Source of the DNA: an uncultured Collinsella sp.
Lineage (GTDB): Bacteria > Actinomycetota > Coriobacteriia > Coriobacteriales > Coriobacteriaceae
Length of the DNA: 21,306 nt
Direction: 5' to 3'
Assembly (NCBI GenBank): GCA_900757505.1
Contig: CAAEOE010000037.1
Coordinates: forward strand, 1 to 21,306
Numbering within the stretch: position 1 is the first letter of the stretch; every line of letters begins with the position of its first letter. The notes under the pieces were generated by a model. That model worked only from the letters and a program-made list of their open reading frames with translations. It ran no database searches and was not told the DNA's origin. A program made the position numbers and the translations under genes. This document shows positions 6,927-13,146 of the stretch, one piece after another.

Positions 6927-6944
6927 TACCGAGTGGACTCGGTA
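6927..6944. repeat. 18-bp inverted repeat in the spoVS leader
   Basis: TACCGAGT (6927-6934) and ACTCGGTA (6937-6944) form a perfect 8-bp inverted repeat around GG, right after the end of the GHKL ATPase gene. The tiny loop argues for a protein-binding palindrome more than an RNA hairpin. No U-tract follows on the minus strand. Confidence 0.5.
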
Positions 6945-6950
6945 AAGGCA

Positions 6951-8036
6951 CTATTCCTCTTTGGCAAGATCGAAGGTCACGGTAATTCGATCACGCGAAA
7001 CGCGAATCTTAGGGTCGCCGCAAAGGTTGAGATAGTACCGGGCGGCAAGGTCATTAAAGTCGCGCTCCACAGCACGCGAAAACTGTGCCATGTCATCCTT
7101 GGCAATACGTAGCCCGCGACGATCCTTCGCGAGATCGACAGGAGCCGGCGCATGCGAGGACGAATCACGTTCGCGCAGCAGACGCGCGGTCACACCGCGA
7201 ACGGGCTTAATCTGCCCAGCCAAAATGCGATGTGCCGTGCGTTCGGACATCTCAAGGCCCAAACCCGAGCAGATACGGATAAAGTCCTCGGCATCGGAGG
7301 CAAGGCCTAAACGATCGACAACCGGAAGCTCGCTCTCGTCGTCAATGAACAGGAGACGAGACGTATCGAGCCGACTTGACGCCTGAGCATAAAGGGTCGC
7401 GGCAATCTCAGACGGAGAACCAAGATAGACATCGCAACCACGCAACTCCTCGAGCGCAAACTCACAAGCAGCGCGAATAATATTATGCGGACCGCGAGCA
7501 CAGACATAACGTCCGTCCTCATCCTTGACGGCCTGGGGCCAGCTGGACTGATCGGCACGCTCACTGAGGCGGTCGGCTGCAACGCTCACCTTAAAGGCTG
7601 AACCAAGATCGACGCCGGACGTGACCACACGGGCCTCGTCGGTGTTCTGCTTGATCGAAAACAATGCCATGCCACGACCGTGAACGCCCCAACGGTCCAT
7701 CTTCATGCTCTCGAGCTTTGAGGTAACGCGAGCATCGAAGATTCGCTCTTGCATATCCTGCGGAACCCCCGAGCCGTTATCCAGAAAGACAAGCGTCCGG
7801 ACGCCATCTTCCTTGGTCGTGGCGAGATAGACCTTGTCGGCGCCGGCATCGCGAGCATTACGGAGCATTTCGATGACGATATCCTCGACATGCTGAATGT
7901 CGTGCTTTGCCTGGCGCCGCTCGGCCTCCGAAACGCGGAGGCGGACATACCCCTCGCCAAGGTTCTCCTCGACGCGAAGGTTGCCCTCCCCCGACATCGA
8001 CGCGATAAATGAGATGAGCTCGTTCGCGTCGCTCAT
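6951..8036 (-). CDS. Orphan GHKL (Bergerat-fold) ATPase of unknown function
   Basis: A 361-residue soluble protein with a GHKL ATP-binding domain in its first 155 residues: N-box EMLRNARDAGADKV (56-69, Glu56, Asn60, Asp63), G1 box DNGSGVP (86-92) and G2 box GVHGRGMALFSI (117-128). There is no membrane segment, no His-phosphoacceptor domain and no MutL-, Hsp90- or GyrB-type remainder that I recognise; residues 156-361 match no family I know. The hydrophilic stretch 40-55 precedes the N-box. The gene starts one nt after the rny stop (TAACATG) without its own clear ribosome binding site, so it is coupled to RNase Y translation. It sits where Bacillus carries ymdB between rny and spoVS. Function is unknown; a partner of RNase Y or SpoVS is a guess from context. 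Confidence 0.85.
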   Translation of the reverse strand: MSDANELISFIASMSGEGNLRVEENLGEGYVRLRVSEAERRQAKHDIQHVEDIVIEMLRNARDAGADKVYLATTKEDGVRTLVFLDNGSGVPQDMQERIFDARVTSKLESMKMDRWGVHGRGMALFSIKQNTDEARVVTSGVDLGSAFKVSVAADRLSERADQSSWPQAVKDEDGRYVCARGPHNIIRAACEFALEELRGCDVYLGSPSEIAATLYAQASSRLDTSRLLFIDDESELPVVDRLGLASDAEDFIRICSGLGLEMSERTAHRILAGQIKPVRGVTARLLRERDSSSHAPAPVDLAKDRRGLRIAKDDMAQFSRAVERDFNDLAARYYLNLCGDPKIRVSRDRITVTFDLAKEE

Positions 8037-8037
8037 G

Positions 8038-9588
8038 TTATTTAGCGATATCGACAGCGCGGCTCTCGCGAATCACGACGACGCGCACCTGACCGGGATA
8101 CTCCATCTCTTCCTCGATCTGATGGGCGATATCGTGAGCCAGAACCGTGGACTGGGCATCGGAGATCTTGTCCGGCTGAACCATGACGTGGACCTCGCGA
8201 CCAGCCTGCATGGCATAGGTACGCTCGACGCCGTCATGGGAGTTGGCGATCTCCTCGAGCTTCTCAAGGCGCTTGATGTAGTTCTCGGCAGACTCGCGAC
8301 GGGCACCGGGGCGAGAGGCGGAGACAGCATCGGCGGCCTGCACCAGGACATCGAGCACCGTGTTGGGGTCGACATCGGCATGGTGAGCCTCGATAGCGTG
8401 GACGATAACGGGCTTCTCGCCATAACGGCGGGCAAGCTCGGCGCCGATGACGGCATGCGGGCCCTCGACGTCGTGGTCGATTGCCTTGCCCAGGTCGTGT
8501 AGCAGGCCGGCGCGCTTGGCGGTCACAACGTCCAGGCCAAGCTCGGAAGCCATCAAGCCGCACAGATCAGAGACCTCGAGGGAGTGCTGAAGCACGTTCT
8601 GACCAAACGAGGTACGGTAGCGCAGGGCACCAAGGGTCTTGACGATCTCAGGGTGCAGATCGTGGATGCCGGTATCGAAGGCAGCCTGCTCGCCAGCCTC
8701 GCGCACGCGCTGCTGAACCAGGTCGGCAGCCTTGTGATACATCTCCTCGATGCGGGCAGGGTGAATGCGGCCGTCGGCGATGAGGTTCTCGAGGGCGACA
8801 CGGGCGGTCTCACGACGGACCGGGTCGAAGCTCGAAAGAACGACGGTCTCGGGCGTGTCGTCGATAACGAGGTTGACGCCGGAAACCTGCTCGAAGGTCC
8901 GGATGTTGCGACCCTCGCGACCGATGATACGGCCCTTGAGGTCATCGGAGGGAATGTGCACGGAGGTAACGGTGACCTCGGCAGTGTGGTCGGCAGCGCA
9001 GCGCTGAATCGCCAGGGACAGAATCTCCTGGGCGGTCTTGTGGCACTCGGCGCGAACCTGCTGCTCGGACTCGCGAATGATCGTGGCGGCCTCGTGGGTG
9101 ACCTCGCCGCGAACCTTATCGAGGAGTTCCTTGTGGGCGTCCTCGCGGGTAAGGTCGGCAATACGCTCGAGCTCGGAGGTCTGCTTTGCGCAGAGCTCCT
9201 CGAGCTCACGGGAGCGCTTCTCGACCTGACCGGCCTGGCTGGACAGCTGATGCTCGCGCTTGTCGAGAGCGTCGTTGCGGCGATCGAGGGATTCCTCGCG
9301 CTGCATCACGCGGTTCTCGAGCGTACGAATCTCGTTCTTACGCTGCTTGTCCTCGGCCTCGGCGGCCTGCTTGTTCTTGATGATTTCCTCTTTAGCCTCA
9401 AGCAGAGCCTCTTTTTTGAGGGTCTCGGCCTGACGCTTTGCATCACCGATCAGGGACTCAGCCTGTGCGTGTGCCGACTGGATCTTTTCGTCGGCCTCGT
9501 GAAGACTACCCTGCTTGGCGGTGCGCATGTAGGCAATGGCGGCGATGGCACCCAAAACGATGCCAACGAGCGCTGCGATGATAGGCAT
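8038..9588 (-). CDS. rny: Ribonuclease Y
   Basis: Membrane-anchored endoribonuclease that starts mRNA decay in many Gram-positive bacteria. The 516 residues show an N-terminal membrane anchor (3-21, MPIIAALVGIVLGAIAAIAY), a long charged coiled coil (about 27-200), a KH domain (209-270, with GRIIGREGRN carrying GREG) and an HD domain with LLHDLGKAIDHD (His364-Asp365) and later AIEAHHADV. A GTG two codons upstream (9592-9594) would overlap the AAGGAG ribosome binding site; the ATG at 9586-9588 lies 5 nt after it and is chosen. The length matches the family (about 520). A promoter and a structured leader lie upstream; the GHKL gene follows after 1 nt. Confidence 0.97.
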   Translation of the reverse strand: MPIIAALVGIVLGAIAAIAYMRTAKQGSLHEADEKIQSAHAQAESLIGDAKRQAETLKKEALLEAKEEIIKNKQAAEAEDKQRKNEIRTLENRVMQREESLDRRNDALDKREHQLSSQAGQVEKRSRELEELCAKQTSELERIADLTREDAHKELLDKVRGEVTHEAATIIRESEQQVRAECHKTAQEILSLAIQRCAADHTAEVTVTSVHIPSDDLKGRIIGREGRNIRTFEQVSGVNLVIDDTPETVVLSSFDPVRRETARVALENLIADGRIHPARIEEMYHKAADLVQQRVREAGEQAAFDTGIHDLHPEIVKTLGALRYRTSFGQNVLQHSLEVSDLCGLMASELGLDVVTAKRAGLLHDLGKAIDHDVEGPHAVIGAELARRYGEKPVIVHAIEAHHADVDPNTVLDVLVQAADAVSASRPGARRESAENYIKRLEKLEEIANSHDGVERTYAMQAGREVHVMVQPDKISDAQSTVLAHDIAHQIEEEMEYPGQVRVVVIRESRAVDIAK

Positions 9589-9623
9589 GCTCACTCCTTT
9601 TTATGGATTCGTTACACAACAAA

Positions 9624-9649
9624 GCGAACCGTCCTTACGAACGGCTCGC
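9624..9649 (-). promoter_or_regulatory. Hairpin in the rny leader (candidate attenuator or autoregulatory stem)
   Basis: On the minus strand GCGAGCCGT pairs with ACGGTTCGC (9641-9649 with 9624-9632): nine pairs including one G-U, an 8-nt loop, then TTTGTTGTG. It lies 36 nt before the rny start codon. It may attenuate transcription or be a cleavage or binding target for RNase Y; neither is proven by sequence. Confidence 0.5.
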
Positions 9650-9710
9650 GACATTTGAGTAATATGGGCGCAGCTTATGCGGGTCGGATACAGATAAACA
9701 TATAAACAAA

Positions 9711-9725
9711 CTCATCACAGATGAG
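9711..9725 (-). promoter_or_regulatory. Second small hairpin in the rny leader
   Basis: CTCATC (9711-9716) and GATGAG (9720-9725) form a perfect 6-bp stem with a 3-nt loop, followed on the minus strand by TTTGTTTAT. It begins about 25 nt after the predicted transcription start. It is short and could be chance. Confidence 0.35.
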
Positions 9726-9754
9726 CACATATCACAAAGCAAATGACAGTGTTT

Positions 9755-9783
9755 ATCGTACGTTGAACCACAACAACTGTCAA
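9755..9783 (-). promoter_or_regulatory. Sigma-70 promoter of the rny operon
   Basis: On the minus strand a perfect -35 TTGACA (9778-9783) and -10 TACGAT (9755-9760) are separated by exactly 17 bp. Transcription would start near 9748, giving a leader of about 160 nt before rny. It probably drives rny, the GHKL ATPase, spoVS, miaB, miaA and hflX. Confidence 0.75.
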
Positions 9784-9831
9784 ATAAATGGCCCCGGCAC
9801 GGCGGCTAAAACGCGGTGAACGGCAGGGCCA
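9782..9831 (-). terminator. Candidate terminator after recX
   Basis: On the minus strand TGGCCC (9826-9831) pairs with GGGCCA (9789-9794) around a GC-rich, imperfectly paired interior, and TTTATTT follows. It lies 14 nt after the recX stop and abuts the rny promoter. The long loop makes this a moderate call. Confidence 0.4.
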
Positions 9832-9845
9832 CAAAACGCATACGC

Positions 9846-10538
9846 CTAAACCGCACATTCCTCGCGTTCGGCATCGAGACGTGCCTTAACGGCATCGGCG
9901 GCGATGTGATACGAGAAGCCCTTGCTCATCAAAAACCGAACCAGTTTTTCGAATCCGCGCGTCTCTGGAACACGCCGCTTGGCAAGCAGGGCTGACGCAC
10001 GCGCCAAATCGTCTTCGACGGCAAAATAATCCTCGGGATAACCGGGAATGTCATCGAGCACGACATGACGGCGCTTGAGCTCGGTCTCGATTTTGCGCTG
10101 TCCCCAACCGCGCCGCTTGCGCTCCTCGATAAAGTACGAGCAAAAGCGGCTCTCGTCTAAAAAACGATACTCGGTGGCGCGCTCGACGGCGAAATCGATC
10201 GCAGGCTGGTGAAAGCCGTAGCGAGCCAGCTTGTCACGGACCTCACCCGTCGCATGGTCGCGGCGCGATAACATCTCGGTCACCATGGTAAGTGCACATT
10301 TACGCTCAATGAGCTGCACCGCCTCACGGAAGTTGTCCCAATCACAGGGAAGATCGGGGCGGTTTTTGACATACAGCCGCGCGACCCGCACGGGAATCCA
10401 AATCGACCGTTCAAAACCGCCCTCAAGCTCACAATCGATATGTGCGCAAGGCTTTTTGGACGCATACCCGCTCGAGAACGAGGAGGCCGCCTTCTTATCG
10501 GGAAAGACGACCGTGGCCTCGGTCACCGTATACGACAT
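9846..10538 (-). CDS. recX: RecA regulator RecX
   Basis: RecX binds RecA filaments and modulates their activity. The recognisable RecX part spans about residues 80-225 of 230: LTMVTEMLSRRDHATGEVRDKLARYGF (83-109), FLDESRFCSYFIEERKRRGWGQRKIETELKRR (126-157) and the closing repeat FEKLVRFLMSKGFSYHIAADAV (196-217). The first 75 residues (with IWIPVRVARLYVKNR) are an N-terminal extension seen in some Gram-positive RecX. The gene starts 11 nt after the recA stop with no good ribosome binding site, so expression is probably coupled to recA and shares its SOS promoter. The start is the least certain part. Confidence 0.92.
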   Translation of the reverse strand: MSYTVTEATVVFPDKKAASSFSSGYASKKPCAHIDCELEGGFERSIWIPVRVARLYVKNRPDLPCDWDNFREAVQLIERKCALTMVTEMLSRRDHATGEVRDKLARYGFHQPAIDFAVERATEYRFLDESRFCSYFIEERKRRGWGQRKIETELKRRHVVLDDIPGYPEDYFAVEDDLARASALLAKRRVPETRGFEKLVRFLMSKGFSYHIAADAVKARLDAEREECAV

Positions 10539-10549
10539 GAGCGTAACCG

Positions 10550-11698
10550 CTACTCGTCGTCATCATCGAGCATGGCGGACCCATCGATGGCGTAAAGCTC
10601 GTCAAACTCCTCAGGCGCAGGCTGATCGGTCAGCTCGACCTCGGACGGAGCATCGTCATCAAACTCAAGTCCGCAGGCAAGGCGGACCTTATGCTCAATC
10701 TCGTCAGCGCAATCGGGGTGTTCGCGCAGGAACGCCTTGGCGGCCTCGCGACCGTTGCCGAGCTTGTCCTCGCCATAGGCAAACCAGGAGCCCATCTTCT
10801 TGCAGATGCCGCACTCGACAGCCATGTCCAGAATCGAGCCCTCCTTAGAGATGCCCGTACCGTACATGATGTCGAACTCAGCAGAACGGAACGGAGCTGC
10901 CACCTTGTTCTTAACGACCTTGGCGCGCACGCGGTTACCGATAACCTCGTCCTTAAGCTTAATGCTGTCGATACGGCGAATGTCGATACGCACCGAAGAG
11001 AAGAACTTAAGGGCGCGGCCGCCCGTCGTAGTCTCGGGGTTGCCGAACATGACGCCGATCTTCTCACGCAGCTGGTTAATGAAGATGCACGTCGTGTTGG
11101 ACTTGGACAGCGAGCCGGCGAGCTTGCGGAGCGCCTGGCTCATCAGGCGAGCCTGAAGACCGACCGTAGTGTCGCCGATTTCTCCCTCGATCTCGGCACG
11201 CGGGGTCAGCGCGGCGACGGAGTCGACGACGATGGCATCGATGGCGCCGGAACGCACGAGCATGTCAACAATCTCGAGCGCCTGCTCGCCCGTATCGGGC
11301 TGGGAAATGAGCACCTCGTCGATATCCACGCCGATGCGCGCGGCATACGTGGGATCAAGCGCGTGCTCGGCATCGATAAATGCCACAACGCCACCCATTG
11401 CCTGGGCCTCGGCCAGGATCTCGAGCGAAAGCGTCGTCTTACCGGAGGACTCAGGACCGTAAATCTCGACGATACGGCCGCGCGGCACGCCGCCGATACC
11501 CAGCGCGGCATCGAGGGCCAGGGCGCCCGTGGGAATGGCCTCGACCTCGAGCTCGGGACCACCGTCGCCGTACCTCATGATGGAACCCTGGCCGAATTTC
11601 TTCTCGATCTCGGCCTTGGTGGTGGCGATCATCTCATCGCGCTCTTTACCCGTCGTGCGAGCATGAACGGTACGTACGGGACCTGAATTCTTGGCCAT
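10550..11698 (-). CDS. recA: Recombinase RecA
   Basis: DNA-dependent ATPase for homologous pairing and co-protease for LexA cleavage. The protein has 382 residues from the ATG at 11696-11698, which has AGGAGG 7 nt upstream; a TTG at 11719 in the same frame would lie before the ribosome binding site and is rejected. Motifs: Walker A GPESSGKTT (81-89), catalytic Glu111 (DAEHALDP), Walker B region AIVVDSVAAL (155-164), NQLREKIG (208-215, Gln209 sensing nucleotide) and the L2 loop FGNPETTTGG (218-227). The N-terminus is about 15 residues longer than in E. coli, and the tail is acidic (ends MLDDDDE). A LexA box lies in its promoter, and recX follows by 11 nt. Confidence 0.98.
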   Translation of the reverse strand: MAKNSGPVRTVHARTTGKERDEMIATTKAEIEKKFGQGSIMRYGDGGPELEVEAIPTGALALDAALGIGGVPRGRIVEIYGPESSGKTTLSLEILAEAQAMGGVVAFIDAEHALDPTYAARIGVDIDEVLISQPDTGEQALEIVDMLVRSGAIDAIVVDSVAALTPRAEIEGEIGDTTVGLQARLMSQALRKLAGSLSKSNTTCIFINQLREKIGVMFGNPETTTGGRALKFFSSVRIDIRRIDSIKLKDEVIGNRVRAKVVKNKVAAPFRSAEFDIMYGTGISKEGSILDMAVECGICKKMGSWFAYGEDKLGNGREAAKAFLREHPDCADEIEHKVRLACGLEFDDDAPSEVELTDQPAPEEFDELYAIDGSAMLDDDDE

Positions 11699-11728
11699 GA
11701 ATAGCCCTCCTCTTAACAACCTGCATCG

Positions 11729-11757
11729 ATAATAAACGAACGGCTGTTCGTGGTCAA
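11729..11757 (-). promoter_or_regulatory. recA promoter with embedded LexA operator
   Basis: On the minus strand TTGACC (11752-11757) and TATTAT (11729-11734) are spaced by 17 bp. Transcription should start near 11722, leaving a leader of about 24 nt. The operator fills most of the spacer, so LexA binding and RNA polymerase binding exclude each other. Confidence 0.85.
11737..11750. promoter_or_regulatory. LexA (SOS) box of recA
   Basis: CGAACGGCTGTTCG has perfect CGAAC and GTTCG arms around four bases, the best LexA site in the window. It lies between the -35 and -10 of the recA promoter. Confidence 0.92.
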
Positions 11758-11789
11758 CCGTTCAGGCCAATCATATGCAGGCGGTCTTT

Positions 11790-11849
11790 CCAAAACCCAA
11801 CCAAACGCCGACCAAACACTGACCAAATGCTTGACCACAAAGGACCAAA
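11790..11849. repeat. Phased CCAAA array upstream of recA
   Basis: CCAAA starts at 11790, 11801, 11812, 11823 and 11845, with a variant CCACAAA at 11835. The intervals are 11, 11, 11, 12 and 10 bp, about one helical turn each. Several copies extend to GACCAAA. The array lies about 33-92 bp upstream of the recA -35. It could be a run of regulator sites on one face of the helix or weakly phased A-tracts that bend DNA. No known motif was matched. Confidence 0.6.
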
Positions 11850-11924
11850 TATGAACAAGGCAGGCAAAAATACATCTACAACCAGCACAAACGCCAAATG
11901 AGCCTAAGGTCCCTATCTCCACAA

Positions 11925-11948
11925 TTAAGGGGCTCGGAGGCCCCTTAA
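11925..11948 (-). terminator. Terminator hairpin after cinA
   Basis: TTAAGGGGC (11925-11933) and GCCCCTTAA (11940-11948) form a perfect 9-bp stem with a 6-nt loop, 7 nt downstream of the cinA stop. The following bases on the minus strand (TTGTGG) make only a weak U-tract, but position and stem strength favour termination of the rnj-to-cinA operon. Confidence 0.6.
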
Positions 11949-11955
11949 AACACGT

Positions 11956-12486
11956 CTATTCCATAGAGTTGAGCACAAGGGCAATGCGACCCAATGCCTC
12001 CGTGACCGCATGGGCACGAACACACGAACGGTCACCCTCATAGTGGCAGCGCACAGAGTCCACGACCGGCACGCCCCCATCGGCGGAACGATGCGCCCAG
12101 CCAATATAGAAAGTGCCCGCCGGATCGTCCTCAGTGCCACCGCCGGGGCCGGCATAACCCGTTGCGCTCACTGCAATATCGCTCTGGTACAGCTCCAGCG
12201 AACCCACCGCCATCTCGCGCGCGGTCTGATGCGACACCGCGGTATAGCGGTCGAGCGTCTCCTGCTCAACACCAAGAACACGATGCTTAATCTCATCGCA
12301 ATAGGTCACCGCACCGCCACGCAGCACCGCCGAGGCGCCCGGGATATCGGCAATCGTCGAGGCGATCATACCCGCCGTCAGCGACTCAGCCGTCGAAACA
12401 GTCACGCCCCGAGCGCTCGCGCGCTCGACAATATCACGCGCCAGCTCCTCGTTATGTGCGGAAATCTGCTCAAAAGAGTCCGTCAT
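11956..12486 (-). CDS. pncC: CinA C-terminal domain protein, nicotinamide-nucleotide amidase
   Basis: Predicted to deamidate NMN to nicotinate mononucleotide in the pyridine nucleotide cycle. The 176 residues consist only of the CinA C-terminal (PncC) domain: AESLTAG (33-39), GGAVTYCDEIK with Tyr62 and Lys67, and ATGYAGPGGGT (108-118). The N-terminal MoaB/CinA-N domain of full-length Bacillus CinA is absent, and nothing like it lies upstream. A GTG at 12490-12492 could add two residues; both starts have only weak ribosome binding sites. It follows pgsA by 12 nt, as cinA follows pgsA in Bacillus, but a hairpin separates it from recA. Some annotations would call it cinA. Confidence 0.92.
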   Translation of the reverse strand: MTDSFEQISAHNEELARDIVERASARGVTVSTAESLTAGMIASTIADIPGASAVLRGGAVTYCDEIKHRVLGVEQETLDRYTAVSHQTAREMAVGSLELYQSDIAVSATGYAGPGGGTEDDPAGTFYIGWAHRSADGGVPVVDSVRCHYEGDRSCVRAHAVTEALGRIALVLNSME

Positions 12487-12498
12487 ACCCACCAGGAC

Positions 12499-13137
12499 CT
12501 AGACCGAAAAGACGATCTTGCGGCAGTTCCAGAAGTACTGGGCGCCCGAGATAACGGTCAGGACAACGGCAACGGCGTACAGGAAGCGCGACACCGAGTA
12601 GATGCCGAGCGTCAGCGCCACCGGGCCAAGGTGCAAGCCGGCCATAGCAAAAACGCACAGGTAACCGCAAATGGAGACCATCGTGGTTGCCGTCTTATAC
12701 TTGCCGAGCTTATCGGCCGCAACGACCACACCGGCCGCACTCGCGACCATGCGAAGGGCGCTCACCAGAAGCTCACGGAACAGGATAATGAACACGGACC
12801 ACACGGTCACCGCGCCAAAATCCAAGAACAGCAGCAGGGCCGAGAACACGAGCAGCTTATCGGCGATGGGGTCCAAGAACTTACCGAAGTCGGTGATCTC
12901 GTTGCGCGAACGCGCCAGATAACCGTCGACCTTATCGGTGCACGACAGGATCACATACAGAATGAAGGCAGCAGCGGCGAGCGGGCCGTCGAAGGTGCTC
13001 CAATCCGTACCGGCAACACTCGTGTGAGAAAGCGCCGACACAATCATGAACACCGGGATAAAGACGATGCGAACGCACGTCACGATGTTGGCGGGCGTCC
13101 AGACACTCGTCAGTTCCTTATTACTCTCGTTAGCCAC
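12499..13137 (-). CDS. pgsA: CDP-diacylglycerol-glycerol-3-phosphate 3-phosphatidyltransferase
   Basis: Makes phosphatidylglycerol phosphate from CDP-diacylglycerol and glycerol 3-phosphate, the first committed step to anionic phospholipids. The 212-residue protein has about five or six membrane segments and the complete CDP-alcohol phosphotransferase motif: Asp68, Asp71-Gly72, Ala75-Arg76, Gly85, Asp89 and Asp93 (DKVDGYLARSR, then FGKFLDPIADK). The TPANIVTCVRI segment near the N-terminus (14-24) is typical of PgsA. It starts with GTG (13135-13137); AGGAG lies 6 nt upstream, next to the rimO stop, which is 9 nt away. The pgsA-cinA-recA neighbourhood is widely conserved. Confidence 0.96.
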   Translation of the reverse strand: MANESNKELTSVWTPANIVTCVRIVFIPVFMIVSALSHTSVAGTDWSTFDGPLAAAAFILYVILSCTDKVDGYLARSRNEITDFGKFLDPIADKLLVFSALLLFLDFGAVTVWSVFIILFRELLVSALRMVASAAGVVVAADKLGKYKTATTMVSICGYLCVFAMAGLHLGPVALTLGIYSVSRFLYAVAVVLTVISGAQYFWNCRKIVFSV

Positions 13138-13146
13138 GACGCTCTC

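Noticed and set aside
6877..6951. A longer spoVS frame with 25 extra N-terminal codons.
   Set aside because: Family homology starts at the internal ATG, which has AGGAG at 7 nt; the extra segment covers the palindromic leader.
9589..9594. A GTG start for rny two codons upstream.
   Set aside because: The GTG overlaps the last base of AAGGAG, leaving no spacing; the next ATG has a normal 5-nt spacing.
9635..9730. A 31-codon frame in the rny leader on the minus strand, a possible upstream peptide.
   Set aside because: There is no Shine-Dalgarno before its ATG and no recognisable peptide; probably chance, although its stop falls in the leader hairpin.
11699..11719. A TTG start seven codons upstream for recA.
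   Set aside because: The AGGAGG ribosome binding site would lie inside the coding sequence; the ATG at 11696-11698 is 7 nt after it.
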